A stretch of DNA of 64,000 nucleotides, taken from positions 1 to 64,000 of the forward strand of contig SCVA01000039.1 in the NCBI GenBank assembly GCA_004297005.1, in the 5' to 3' direction. A model generated the notes under the pieces. The model searched no databases and was not told where the DNA came from. It saw only the letters and a program-made list of their open reading frames with translations. Below, piece after piece: positions 55,197 to 63,798 of the stretch (position 1 is its first letter; the number at the start of each line of letters is the position of its first letter). The translations under genes and the position numbers were made by a program. This DNA is from Nevskiaceae bacterium (GTDB lineage: Bacteria; Pseudomonadota; Gammaproteobacteria; Nevskiales; Nevskiaceae).

Positions 55197-55251
55197 AGGG
55201 GTGATCCTCTCGGGGTGGTGATGGGCAGTTGTTCAGGAGTCAGCGACCGAG

Positions 55252-55560
55252 ATGATAGCCAAAGTGCGCAAGTCCACGGCAGCGACCGCGAGCGAACCCG
55301 CTGCCCGCCGCCTGCGTCGCGGCGAGCCTCTGGAAGTGCGACTGAGCCTGAAGGTGAAATTCGGCGACGAGCCCGGTGAATCGGTGGTGTTGATGACGGA
55401 CCGTAGGGTGCCGATGGTCGATAGCGTGTTTCAGAATCGCGACCGCATCCTGCGTGGTTTCACCATGCTGCTGCTGAAAGCCTCGCTGGCCCAGCCGAAA
55501 GTGGTCCGCGAAGTGTTCCCCGCGCTCAAGCTGATGGGCCGGCTGCGTAACAAGAAATAA
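55252..55560 (+). CDS. Uncharacterised small basic protein
   Basis: 102 residues, no recognised domain. The first 30 residues are basic and low in complexity. The rest is predicted mixed strand and helix (VRLSLKVKFGDEPGESVVLMTDRRVPMVDSVFQNRDRILRGFTMLLLK), ending in LRNKK. It starts a plus-strand run ending at 57872 and lies 19 bp before a membrane protein gene. High coding potential is inferred from uninterrupted frame and codon use like its neighbours. Confidence 0.7.
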   Translation: MIAKVRKSTAATASEPAARRLRRGEPLEVRLSLKVKFGDEPGESVVLMTDRRVPMVDSVFQNRDRILRGFTMLLLKASLAQPKVVREVFPALKLMGRLRNKK

Positions 55561-55579
55561 CGTCTGAAAGACTCCCCTC

Positions 55580-55882
55580 ATGCTGCGTTATCTGTTCATC
55601 CTTGATGTCGCACTCGCCGTGCTGGGCGGTTCCATGGTCATCGGCGTCGGCGTCAGCGCCCTGCTGCTGGGCTGGTATCTGGACAGCGCGCCCGAATACC
55701 GTGACCAGGTGCTGACTCTGCTAAAGCTGACGCTGGCCTATCTGTCGGTGACCGTGGCCGCTGGCCTCGCCGCCTGGGGCCTGCGCGGCAAGCGTCGCTG
55801 GCATTGGCTGGCGCAGGCGGCGGTGCTGCTCACCGGCCTGGGCTCCTATCTGATCTCCCTCACCAGTCTGAGTGCGCAATGA
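55580..55882 (+). CDS. Small integral membrane protein, three helices
   Basis: 100 residues with hydrophobic segments at about 3-32, 45-66 and 73-98. No family was recognised. The stop overlaps the ATG of the next gene, so it is translationally coupled to the FMN reductase. Confidence 0.75.
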   Translation: MLRYLFILDVALAVLGGSMVIGVGVSALLLGWYLDSAPEYRDQVLTLLKLTLAYLSVTVAAGLAAWGLRGKRRWHWLAQAAVLLTGLGSYLISLTSLSAQ

Positions 55883-56454
55883 CGATCCAATTGCTGGCCA
55901 TTTCCGGCAGTGCCCGCCGCGAGTCCTACAACCGCAAGCTGCTGGCGGCGATGGTCGAGGGCGCGCGTGCCGCCGGTGCCCAAGTCGAGGTGCTGGACTG
56001 GGCGGCGTATCCGCTGCCGATCATGGACGAAGACCTTGAGGCCGCCGGCATCCCCGAGGCGGCGCGACGCCTGAAGGCGGCGCTGCGGGCGGCGGATGGC
56101 TATCTGATCGCCACCCCGGAGAACAACAGCGGCTATCCGGCCCTGCTGAAAAATGCCCTGGACTGGGGCAGCCGCGGCCTGGGTGATCCGCCGGGTTCCG
56201 GCATGGTCTACAAGAACAAGACTGCGGTCGTCGCCGGTGCCACGCCTGGCCGCTGGGGCGCGCTGCGCTCGATCCGGCAGTTGCGCGAGGTGCTGGGCTA
56301 TCTCGGCTGCATCGTGTTGCCCGATACCCTGTCGGTGATTGACGCCAGCAAGGCTTTCGATGCCGATGGTCAGCTGATCGACGCCAAGACCCGCGCCATG
56401 GCGCAGGCGGTGGGCGCGGCGCTGGTCCGCGCCACCCTCGCCCTGAAGTCATGA
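55879..56454 (+). CDS. NADPH-dependent FMN reductase family protein
   Basis: ATG 55879 gives 191 residues. The flavodoxin-like fold has the phosphate-binding loop ISGSARRESYNRKL and the flavin loop ATPENNSGYPALLKNALDW. It resembles ChrR/YieF or AzoR-like quinone and FMN reductases. It starts in the stop of the membrane protein gene and ends in the start of the hydrolase gene. Confidence 0.93.
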   Translation: MTIQLLAISGSARRESYNRKLLAAMVEGARAAGAQVEVLDWAAYPLPIMDEDLEAAGIPEAARRLKAALRAADGYLIATPENNSGYPALLKNALDWGSRGLGDPPGSGMVYKNKTAVVAGATPGRWGALRSIRQLREVLGYLGCIVLPDTLSVIDASKAFDADGQLIDAKTRAMAQAVGAALVRATLALKS

Positions 56455-57872
56455 CCCCGCCGGCCGGCCATCTGCCGCAACGCCCACCGCGCGCCCTCGA
56501 ATGGCGCGCCCTCATTCCCCTGGCGGCCGCCGTCGCCTGGATCGCCGGCGGCAGCGGCTGGGCCTGGTGGCTGTGCGCGGCGCTGCCGGTGGCCTATCTG
56601 CTGGCCGCCTCGGTGGCACTGTTCGCCAAGATCCACGATCTGCGCGTGCATCAGCTGCATGCCGCCGGCGGCTTTCTGGGCACCTTGCTGGCGATTCCGG
56701 CGCTGTTCATCGGTGGCGCCGACGCAGTGCTGGCTGGTGCGCTGTCGGCCTGGGCTTTCGTTACCGCGGGTCGCATCGCGGTGGAATACGAGCCGCGCTA
56801 CCACGGCGCGCAAGAGCCCGAAGCCAAGCTGGCGGTCGATGCCAAGGCCGCCCTGGACGAGACCGTGCTCGCCTATTTCGTAGGTGTCGCCAAGCTGCCG
56901 GCTGGCAGCTCTGCGGAGGCCATGTGCTTAGAGGCGCTGCGGCTGGAGGCGGTGCTCAAGGAGCAGGGCTGGACGGGCGATATCGACGGCTACCACCAGG
57001 CCCCGCGCGCGCCGGAGGCGGTGGTCGCCGATCCGCGGAGTTGGCGCGGTATCAACTATGAACGCGTCAGCTACCCGAGCGGGTTTCTGCCGCGACCGGA
57101 GCTGCCGGGGGCGGCTGCCTGGTCGGCGCATCCGCGCAATCCGCGCATGCAGCTCCGGATGTTCCGTCACCCGGGAGGGCCGCGACCCTGGCTGATGTGC
57201 GTCCACGGTTATCGCATGGGCGTCGACTGGATGGACTTCAGTCTGTTCGATCCCGGCTGGTTGCATCGGAAACTGGGTCTGAACCTGATCATGCCGGTGC
57301 TACCTCTGCACGGTGTACGCCGGACCGGCCGCCAGTCTGGCGATCATTATTTGGACGGTGACCTACTGGACCTGCTGCACGCGCAAACCCAGGCGCTTTG
57401 GGATCTGCGCAAGGCGCTGGCCTGGCTGCGCGACCGCGAGCCGGGCGCGCAGGTCGGCGTTTATGGCGTCAGCCTCGGCGGGTACAACGCCTCTCTGCTG
57501 GCAACGGCGGAATCGGACCTGAGTTTCGTGGTCGGCGGTGTGCCACTGGCCGATGTCGCCCGCGCGCTCTGGCGCAATCTGCCGCAGGTGCATGAGCGCT
57601 TCTATGCCCAACACGGCTTGAGCGAGGCGCGCTACCGCGAAATCCTGCGGCCGGTATCGCCGCTGGCGCGGCCGGCTCTGCCAGCGGCGGAGCGACTGCA
57701 CCTGTTCGCCGCCACTGCCGATCGGCTGGTGACGCCGGACCATCCGCTCAAGCTTTCTGCGCACTGGCAGCGGCCGGTGCACTGGTACCAGGGTTCTCAC
57801 CTTTCGATTCGCCGAGAGCGCGTGACGCGCGAGGTGGTGGAGCTTGCGGTGAAGGCGGCTGGCTGGAAGTAG
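56451..57872 (+). CDS. Membrane-anchored alpha/beta hydrolase
   Basis: 473 residues. Four hydrophobic helices lie in about residues 18-125, followed by a soluble domain with an alpha/beta hydrolase core. The nucleophile elbow GVSLGG (Ser near 341), an acid near 424 (ATADRLVTPDHP) and His near 450 (GSHLS) are all visible, with CVHGYRMGVDWMDF as the oxyanion region. It resembles prolyl-oligopeptidase-like esterases but the membrane domain is not recognised. It is coupled to the FMN reductase by a 4-bp overlap. Confidence 0.83.
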   Translation: MTPPAGHLPQRPPRALEWRALIPLAAAVAWIAGGSGWAWWLCAALPVAYLLAASVALFAKIHDLRVHQLHAAGGFLGTLLAIPALFIGGADAVLAGALSAWAFVTAGRIAVEYEPRYHGAQEPEAKLAVDAKAALDETVLAYFVGVAKLPAGSSAEAMCLEALRLEAVLKEQGWTGDIDGYHQAPRAPEAVVADPRSWRGINYERVSYPSGFLPRPELPGAAAWSAHPRNPRMQLRMFRHPGGPRPWLMCVHGYRMGVDWMDFSLFDPGWLHRKLGLNLIMPVLPLHGVRRTGRQSGDHYLDGDLLDLLHAQTQALWDLRKALAWLRDREPGAQVGVYGVSLGGYNASLLATAESDLSFVVGGVPLADVARALWRNLPQVHERFYAQHGLSEARYREILRPVSPLARPALPAAERLHLFAATADRLVTPDHPLKLSAHWQRPVHWYQGSHLSIRRERVTREVVELAVKAAGWK

Positions 57873-57890
57873 CAAGAAGGAGGTAGGCGG

Positions 57891-57904
57891 CGTCACATGT
57901 GACG
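57891..57904. promoter_or_regulatory. 14-bp palindrome upstream of the ketosynthase gene
   Basis: CGTCACATGTGACG is a perfect palindrome located about 62 bp before the ATG at 57967. Its position and symmetry suit an operator for a TetR/FabR-like or similar dimeric regulator, but the regulator is not known. Confidence 0.45.
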
Positions 57905-57966
57905 GCTACACTTCCGGCCTCGAAAATCTCTGCGTTCATACATTTCTCAAGGACTGGAAGCCTGTC

Positions 57967-59088
57967 ATGACTCGCGTCGCTATCACCGGCTCCGGCCTGT
58001 TCACGCCGGCGGAATCCATCAGCAATGACGAGCTGGTGGCCTGCTACAACGCGTACGCCGAGCGCGAGAACGTACGCCATGCCGAGGCCATCGCCGCCGG
58101 CACGGCGCAGCCGCTGCCGCTGTCATCCAGCGAGTTCATCGTCAAGGCCTCCGGCATCAAGAGCCGTCACGTGGTCGACAAGGCCGGCGTGCTCGATATC
58201 GACTTCATGCGTCCGCGCATCCGTACCCGCAGCAACGAGGAACCCTCGCTGATGGCGGAGATGGGCGCCGCCGCCGCCCGCCAGGCACTGGCGACGGCCG
58301 GCCGCGATGCCTCCGAGGTGGATTTCATTATCTGTGCCGCCTCCAATCTGCAGCGTCCCTATCCGGCGGTGGCTGTGGAACTGCAGCAGGTGCTGGGCGC
58401 TGGAGGCTTCGCCTATGACATGAATGTCGCTTGCGCTTCGGCGGCATTCGGCATCCAGTCGGCGGTGGACGCGGTGCGCCTGGGCAATGCCAAGTGCGCG
58501 CTGGTCATCAACCCGGAGATTTGCTCCGGTCACCTGAACTGGCGCAACCGCGACTGTCATTTCATCTTCGGTGATGCCGCGACTGCGGTTGTGATCGAAC
58601 CCCTGGAAGGTGCCAGGTCCAAGGACGCTTTCGAGGTGCTGGGGACCCGGCTCAAGACCCAGTTCTCCAACAACATCCGCAACAACTTCGGCTTTCTCAA
58701 CGCCTCGGAAATCGAGCCGCGCCCCTGGAACGACGTGCTGTTCCAGCAGGAAGGCCGCAAGGTATTCAAGGAAGTGGTGCCGATGGTGTCGGAGTTGTTG
58801 CTCGGCCATCTCGCCGACCTCGGCATCGCTCCGGAGGCGGTCAAGCGCTTCTGGCTGCATCAGGCCAACTTGTCGATGAACCAGTTCATCGCCCGCAAGG
58901 TACTGGGCCGCGATGCGACCGAAGCGGAGGCCCCGGTGATCCTCGACGAGTACGCCAACACCAGTTCTGCCGGCTGCATCATTGCCTTCCACAAGCACCA
59001 TGCCGACCTCGCGGCGGGCGATCTGGGCCTGCTCAGCGGCTTCGGCGCCGGCTACTCGGCCGGTAGCGCGGTCATCCGCAAACTCTGA
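57967..59088 (+). CDS. Beta-ketoacyl-ACP synthase III-like (FabH family)
   Basis: 373 residues, longer than E. coli FabH (about 317). The thiolase-fold triad is intact: Cys156 in NVACASAAFG, His298 in LHQANLSMNQ and Asn331 in EYANTSSAGC. An insertion at about 27-75 (ACYNAYAERENVRHAEAIAAG) widens the N-terminal part. It may start fatty-acid synthesis or act on a special acyl primer. There is no fab cluster around it. Substrate is unknown. Confidence 0.88.
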   Translation: MTRVAITGSGLFTPAESISNDELVACYNAYAERENVRHAEAIAAGTAQPLPLSSSEFIVKASGIKSRHVVDKAGVLDIDFMRPRIRTRSNEEPSLMAEMGAAAARQALATAGRDASEVDFIICAASNLQRPYPAVAVELQQVLGAGGFAYDMNVACASAAFGIQSAVDAVRLGNAKCALVINPEICSGHLNWRNRDCHFIFGDAATAVVIEPLEGARSKDAFEVLGTRLKTQFSNNIRNNFGFLNASEIEPRPWNDVLFQQEGRKVFKEVVPMVSELLLGHLADLGIAPEAVKRFWLHQANLSMNQFIARKVLGRDATEAEAPVILDEYANTSSAGCIIAFHKHHADLAAGDLGLLSGFGAGYSAGSAVIRKL

Positions 59089-59096
59089 GCGAAGGT

Positions 59097-59128
59097 TTTG
59101 TGACAAGCGGTCATGACCTTGTCACAAA
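59097..59128. promoter_or_regulatory. Pho box and inverted repeat upstream of phoB
   Basis: CGGTCAT-GACC-TTGTCAC at 59108-59125 has two 7-bp half-sites, each 6 of 7 to the Pho box CTGTCAT/C with the proper 4-bp spacer. It lies inside a larger inverted repeat TTTGTGACAAG (59097)/CTTGTCACAAA (59118). It lies about 40 bp before phoB and fits autoregulation. Confidence 0.65.
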
Positions 59129-59164
59129 TTGCTAATAGCCTGATTTGTAGAGTTTAATCAGGCC

Positions 59165-59863
59165 ATGGGCATGCAGAACAAACAGATTTTGGTGGTTGAG
59201 GACGAGGCGTCCATCCGCGAAATGTTGCGTTTCGCCCTGGAGCGCGCCGAATTCCGCGTGATGCTGGCGGCCAATGCCCAGGAGGCGCGGCTGAAAATCG
59301 CCGAAGCCCAGCCCGACCTGATCCTGCTCGACTGGATGATGCCCGGCCTGTCCGGTGTGGAGTTCGCCAAGGAGCTGAAATCTGGCGCCACCAGCAAGGA
59401 CATCCCGATCATCATGGTCACCGCCCGCGCCGAAGAGGAAGACAAAGTGCGCGGCCTGAACATCGGCGCCGATGACTATGTGTCCAAGCCGTTTTCCTTC
59501 CCCGAACTGATCGCCCGCATCCAGGCGGTGCTGCGCCGCTCGATGCCCGGTGGGGTCGAGGAGCGGCTGTCGGTCGCGGGCCTGGAGGTCGACGCCGCCA
59601 GCCAGCGGGTCACCGCCCGTGGCGAGCCGGTCAAACTCGGCCCCACCGAATACCGCCTGCTGCATTTCTTCATCAGCCACCCCGAGCGCGTCTACACCCG
59701 TGAACAGGTGCTGGACCGGGTCTGGGGACAGAACGTCTACGTCGAGGAACGCACCGTGGACGTACACATCCGCCGGCTACGCAAGGCGCTGGAGCCCCAT
59801 GGCTACGACAACATGATCCAGACGGTGCGCGGCACCGGTTATCGCTTCTCGGACAAGGTCTAA
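59165..59863 (+). CDS. phoB: PhoB, phosphate response regulator
   Basis: 232 residues (ATG 59171 possible). The receiver domain has the acidic pocket VVEDE, phosphoacceptor Asp56 in LLDWMMPG, Thr in MVTAR and Lys in VSKPFSF. The OmpR-type DNA-binding domain includes [15 protein letters not shown]. It activates phosphate-starvation genes, probably including phoB and pstS here. It lies 21 bp before phoR. Confidence 0.97.
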   Translation: MGMQNKQILVVEDEASIREMLRFALERAEFRVMLAANAQEARLKIAEAQPDLILLDWMMPGLSGVEFAKELKSGATSKDIPIIMVTARAEEEDKVRGLNIGADDYVSKPFSFPELIARIQAVLRRSMPGGVEERLSVAGLEVDAASQRVTARGEPVKLGPTEYRLLHFFISHPERVYTREQVLDRVWGQNVYVEERTVDVHIRRLRKALEPHGYDNMIQTVRGTGYRFSDKV

Positions 59864-59884
59864 GGGGCTGTCGGCCAGCCGGGG

Positions 59885-61210
59885 ATGACAGCCGCCCTTC
59901 AGCAGGAACTTCTCAAGGCCAGCTTACGCGCCCTGCTCGGCGCCCTGCTGGGCTGGCTGTTTGGTCAGTGGCTGCTGGGCCTCACGCTCGGTCTGGCGCT
60001 GTACCTGCTGATGCACCTGCGTTATCTGGCGGCGTTGCGCCGCTGGTTCGATGCACCCAAGCTGGTCGAGTTGCCGGAGCCGGGCGGCATCTGGGGCGAG
60101 ATTTTCGAGAGCCTGCTCAACCTGCAAAGGCGCAATCGCAAGCGCAAGAAGCGCTTGGCGGCCATCGTTGCCGAATTCCAGGCGTCTACCGAAGCGCTGC
60201 CGGACGCGGCGGTGGTGCTGGGGGGGCGTGGCGAGATCGTCTGGCTCAATACCGCGGCCCGTACTCTGCTGGGTCTGCGCACTCCGCAGGACCTCGGGCA
60301 GCGTCTGCCCAACCTGATTCGCCACCCGGCGTTCACCGAATACTTCACCCGTGGTGAATACGAGGGCGAGGTGGAGGCGCCATCGCCGATCCACGCCCAA
60401 CTGACGCTGGCCTTCCGCATCGTCCCCTACGGCAACGGCCAGCGCCTGCTGGTGGCGCGGGATGTCTCGGAGATGCGCCGGCTGGAGTTGGTGCGGCGTG
60501 ACTTCGTGGCCAACGCCAGCCACGAGCTGCGCACACCGTTGACCGTACTGCGTGGGTATCTGGACATGATGGGGGCCGATGCCAGCAGTGGCCCCTTGGC
60601 CACCTGGCGTGGACCGATCGAGGACATGCGCGCGCAGGCGCAGCGCATGGAGTCGTTGATCAACGACATGCTCAAGCTGGCGCGCCTGGAGGCGGACAGC
60701 CCGCTGGCGCGCCAGGATCTGGTCGATGTGCCGGTATTGTTGCGCCGGGTGCTGGACGATGCGCGTGCCTTGTCAAAGGGAGAGCACCGTTTCGAGGCCG
60801 AAATCCAGCCCGAGCTGTTCCTGCTCGGCCGCGAGGCGGAGCTGCAGAGCGTGTTCTCCAACCTGGTTGCCAACGCCGTGCATTACACCCCGCCCGGCGG
60901 CGTGATCCGGCTGCGCTGGAAAGCGGACGGCGAGGGTGCCCAGTTCAGCGTCGCCGATACCGGCATCGGCATTGCCGAGAAAGATATTGCCCGGCTGACC
61001 GAGCGCTTCTATCGGGTTGACGTCGGCCGTTCCCGGGCGAGCGGCGGGACTGGGCTGGGGCTGTCCATCGTCAAGCACGCGCTGGAACGCCACGATGGCC
61101 GGCTGCGCATCGACAGCGAGTTGGGCGTCGGCAGCACCTTCACCTGTCAGTTTCCCCTGCACCGGGTGCAGCAGGGACCGGTGGTGCAGGAAAAGATCGC
61201 ACTGTCCTGA
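59885..61210 (+). CDS. phoR: PhoR, phosphate sensor histidine kinase
   Basis: 441 residues. Two hydrophobic N-terminal segments (about 12-42) are followed by a PAS region, the H-box with His213 in ANASHELRTPL, N-box NLVANAVHYTP, and G-boxes DTGIGI and GGTGLGLSIVKH. No large periplasmic sensor domain is present, as usual for PhoR, which senses through PstSCAB and PhoU. Confidence 0.97.
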   Translation: MTAALQQELLKASLRALLGALLGWLFGQWLLGLTLGLALYLLMHLRYLAALRRWFDAPKLVELPEPGGIWGEIFESLLNLQRRNRKRKKRLAAIVAEFQASTEALPDAAVVLGGRGEIVWLNTAARTLLGLRTPQDLGQRLPNLIRHPAFTEYFTRGEYEGEVEAPSPIHAQLTLAFRIVPYGNGQRLLVARDVSEMRRLELVRRDFVANASHELRTPLTVLRGYLDMMGADASSGPLATWRGPIEDMRAQAQRMESLINDMLKLARLEADSPLARQDLVDVPVLLRRVLDDARALSKGEHRFEAEIQPELFLLGREAELQSVFSNLVANAVHYTPPGGVIRLRWKADGEGAQFSVADTGIGIAEKDIARLTERFYRVDVGRSRASGGTGLGLSIVKHALERHDGRLRIDSELGVGSTFTCQFPLHRVQQGPVVQEKIALS

Positions 61211-61234
61211 GGCTCAGGCGCCCCAGATCAGGGC

Positions 61235-61274
61235 TTGTCACAAATGCTTCATCCCCGCTTCATACCCTATACAT
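61235..61274 (+). promoter_or_regulatory. Tandem Pho-box array upstream of pstS
   Basis: Four 7-bp elements follow at an exact 11-bp period: TTGTCAC, GCTTCAT, GCTTCAT and TATACAT, each separated by 4 bp. The first is 6 of 7 to the Pho half-site; the others keep TCAT or ACAT. It lies about 50 bp before the pstS ATG and could bind several PhoB dimers. Confidence 0.65.
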
Positions 61275-61326
61275 GCCGGCTGCCCAGAATCGCCGGCGCT
61301 AACACTCTCATCAGAGGCTTATCAGC

Positions 61327-62289
61327 ATGAAATTGAAGTCATTTCTCGTTGCGCTGGGTGTTTCCGCCGGTGCTTTTGCCACCGCCGCCAGCGCCGGTGT
61401 CGATGCCAAGCTGCCGGAATACAAGGCGGCGGCGGGCGTCTCCGGCAACTTCAGCTCGGTGGGCTCCGACACCCTGAACAACCTCATGACCCTCTGGGCC
61501 GAGGAGTTCAACAAGTTCTACCCCAACGTCAACGTGCAGATTCAGGGCGCCGGTTCTTCCACCGCGCCGCCGGCCTTGACCGAGGGCACCGCCAACTTCG
61601 GTCCGATGTCGCGCCTGATGAAGGACCAGGAAATCCAGGCATTCGAGAAGAAGTACGGCTACAAGCCGACCGCGATCGGCGTCGCCATCGACGCCCTGGC
61701 GGTGTTCGTGAACAAGGACAACCCGATCAAGAGCCTGTCGGTTCCTCAGGTCGACGGCATCTTCTCCGCTACCCGCAAGTGCGGTGGCAAGGACATCAAG
61801 CGCTGGGGCGACCTCGGCCTGACTGGCGACTGGGCCAGCAAGCCGGTGCAGCTTTACGGCCGTAACTCGGTGTCCGGCACCTACGGCTATTTCAAGGAAC
61901 ACGCCCTTTGCAAGGGTGACTACAAGACCACGGTCAACGAGCAGCCGGGCTCGGCTTCGGTGGTGCAGTCGGTGGCGGGTGGCCTGAATGCCATCGGTTA
62001 CTCCGGCATCGGCTACAAGACCTCCGGCGTGCGCGCCGTGCCGCTGTCCGCCAAGGACGGTGGTCCGGTTGAGGAAGCCACCGAGGAAAACGCAGTGTCC
62101 GGCAAGTATCCGCTGGCCCGCGTGCTCTACGTCTACGTCAACAAGGCTCCCAACAAGCCGCTGGCGCCGATGGAGTCGGAGTTCTTCAAGATGGTCCTTT
62201 CCAAGACCGGTCAGAACGTGGTGGTGAAGGATGGCTACATCCCGCTCCCGGCCGCGATGGTCGCCAAGGAACTGGCCAAGCTGCAGTAA
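61327..62289 (+). CDS. pstS: PstS-like phosphate-binding protein
   Basis: 320 residues with signal peptide [20 protein letters not shown] cleaved near ASA (about 23). Phosphate-site segments are visible: [24 protein letters not shown] and [12 protein letters not shown]. It is a periplasmic binding protein for PstCAB, of the PstS family seen in pseudomonads rather than the longer E. coli form. It is followed by a phosphate porin and pstC. Confidence 0.95.
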   Translation: MKLKSFLVALGVSAGAFATAASAGVDAKLPEYKAAAGVSGNFSSVGSDTLNNLMTLWAEEFNKFYPNVNVQIQGAGSSTAPPALTEGTANFGPMSRLMKDQEIQAFEKKYGYKPTAIGVAIDALAVFVNKDNPIKSLSVPQVDGIFSATRKCGGKDIKRWGDLGLTGDWASKPVQLYGRNSVSGTYGYFKEHALCKGDYKTTVNEQPGSASVVQSVAGGLNAIGYSGIGYKTSGVRAVPLSAKDGGPVEEATEENAVSGKYPLARVLYVYVNKAPNKPLAPMESEFFKMVLSKTGQNVVVKDGYIPLPAAMVAKELAKLQ

Positions 62290-62308
62290 CAAATCCACCA
62301 GGAAGCCA

Positions 62309-62332
62309 CCACTGCGGGGAGACCCGCGGTGG
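62309..62332 (+). other. GNRA-loop hairpin between pstS and the porin gene
   Basis: A 10-bp stem (one G-T wobble) CCACTGCGGG/CCCGCGGTGG closes a GAGA tetraloop. No T-run follows, so it is not a terminator. It may stabilise the pstS 3' end or set pstS versus porin dosage. Confidence 0.5.
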
Positions 62333-62389
62333 GCGGCTGTCCGAAACCCTTTCGCAAGTGCTACGCAGAAACCCCACGGGAGACTCAAG

Positions 62390-63667
62390 ATGAACAACAC
62401 CCTCAAGTATGCGGCCCTGGCCGCTTTCATCGGCGCCGCCGGCGCTGCTCACGCTGACCCGGCCGAGACCAAGGGCGGCATCAAGATCAAGACGGACGAC
62501 GGTCGTTTCGAAGCCACCGTCGGCGGCCGCATCCAGTTCGACTACTACAGCTTTTCGGAAGATGACGGCGCCCTGATCGGCAGCACCGCCTTCGGTTCCG
62601 GCGTCGCCGCTAACGACAATCGCGGTGGCGCCGCGTTCCGCCGCGCCTATCTGACCCTCACTGGCAAGGCCTACGGCTGGGACTACAAGTTCGAGAACGA
62701 CTTCGCCGGCACCCCTGGTTCCGGTGGTGGCACCTTCCGCGAAATGTGGATCGGCACCAAGGTGGGTCCGGGCAAGCTGCTGATCGGTCAGCACAAGGGC
62801 TTCCGCGGCATGGAAGAACTGGCCAGCTCCAACGAAATCACCCTGATGGAGCGTCCCAACACCACCGCCACCGGCATCTACAACGGCCGCCAGTTCCTGC
62901 GTGGCCTGTTCTACAAGGGCAACACCGACAGCTTTGGCTACGGTATCCACGCCACCACGCTGACTGGCGAAGCGGGCGACCCGACCGAGGGTACCTCCTT
63001 CGGTGCGCGCGCTTACTGGTTCCCGATGTCCGACGATGGTCAGACCCTCCATTTCGGTCTCGCCTACAGCACGGATCGCGAAGACACCAACTCCAAGAAC
63101 GCCGCTGCGGTGTTCCAGTACGGTGGCCGTCGTGGCATTGGTCTGACTCTGGCCGGCGCCGGCACCGCCAATGGCTCCACCTTCGGCACGCAGAACACCA
63201 TTCACGGTGAAATCGCCGGTTCCTTTGGTCCCTTCACCGCCCAGGCCGAATACGCCCAGGCGACGATGGAAAATGCCTACGCCGGCCCGTCGGATGCCGA
63301 CGTGACTGCCTACTACGTGCAGGGCAGCTACTTCGTTACCGGCGAGAAGAAGGTGTACAAGAAGGACCGCGGCGCCTTCGGCTCGCCGAAGCCGATCAAC
63401 AGCTACGGCGCCGTCGAGCTGGTGGCCCGCTACGAGGCCTCGGAGAACAGCGAAACCACCACCGGCGCCGCCAACGGCTGCTCGCTGACCGGCGTCGCCG
63501 CTGGCAGCTACCAGACCTGCGAAGGTTCGCAGATCACCGTGGGTGCCAACTGGTACGTGAACCCGAACGTCCGCTTCATGCTGAACTACTACCTGGCCCA
63601 GGCCGATGTCGGCCTCGGCAAGGACGAGCCGGAAGCCATTTCGATGCGCGCTCAGTTTGGTTTCTAA
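62390..63667 (+). CDS. Phosphate-selective porin (OprP/OprO family)
   Basis: ATG 62390 (GGGAGA about 8 bp upstream) gives a signal peptide MNNTLKYAALAAFIGAAGAAHA and 425 residues. The mature part is a beta barrel with GGRIQFDYYSF near the start, alternate aromatic strands and a C-terminal Phe (MRAQFGF). Family: porin O/P. It takes phosphate or polyphosphate across the outer membrane. Position between pstS and pstC supports the role. Confidence 0.93.
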   Translation: MNNTLKYAALAAFIGAAGAAHADPAETKGGIKIKTDDGRFEATVGGRIQFDYYSFSEDDGALIGSTAFGSGVAANDNRGGAAFRRAYLTLTGKAYGWDYKFENDFAGTPGSGGGTFREMWIGTKVGPGKLLIGQHKGFRGMEELASSNEITLMERPNTTATGIYNGRQFLRGLFYKGNTDSFGYGIHATTLTGEAGDPTEGTSFGARAYWFPMSDDGQTLHFGLAYSTDREDTNSKNAAAVFQYGGRRGIGLTLAGAGTANGSTFGTQNTIHGEIAGSFGPFTAQAEYAQATMENAYAGPSDADVTAYYVQGSYFVTGEKKVYKKDRGAFGSPKPINSYGAVELVARYEASENSETTTGAANGCSLTGVAAGSYQTCEGSQITVGANWYVNPNVRFMLNYYLAQADVGLGKDEPEAISMRAQFGF

Positions 63668-63687
63668 GTCGGGCTTGTAAGAGAATG

Positions 63688-63716
63688 CGCCCGGCCGCGA
63701 TGGCCGGGCGTTTTCT
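63688..63716 (+). terminator. Rho-independent terminator after the porin gene
   Basis: CGCCCGGCC pairs with GGCCGGGCG around GCGAT, followed by TTTTCTT. It lies about 20 bp after the porin stop and may partly insulate pstC. Confidence 0.88.
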
Positions 63717-63751
63717 TCAAGCTCTCCCGAAGAGGAGAGGGCTTGAAGAAG
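63713..63751. repeat. Second inverted repeat upstream of pstC
   Basis: TTCTTCAAGC and GCTTGAAGAA form a perfect 10-bp stem (about 63713-63750) with further pairing of TCTCC and GGAGA inside. It directly overlaps the T-run of the porin terminator, so the two structures may compete. Confidence 0.5.
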
Positions 63752-63798
63752 ACGAGTAGGGACCATGCCTCGCCCGGGGCATGCCAACGAGCGATTTC

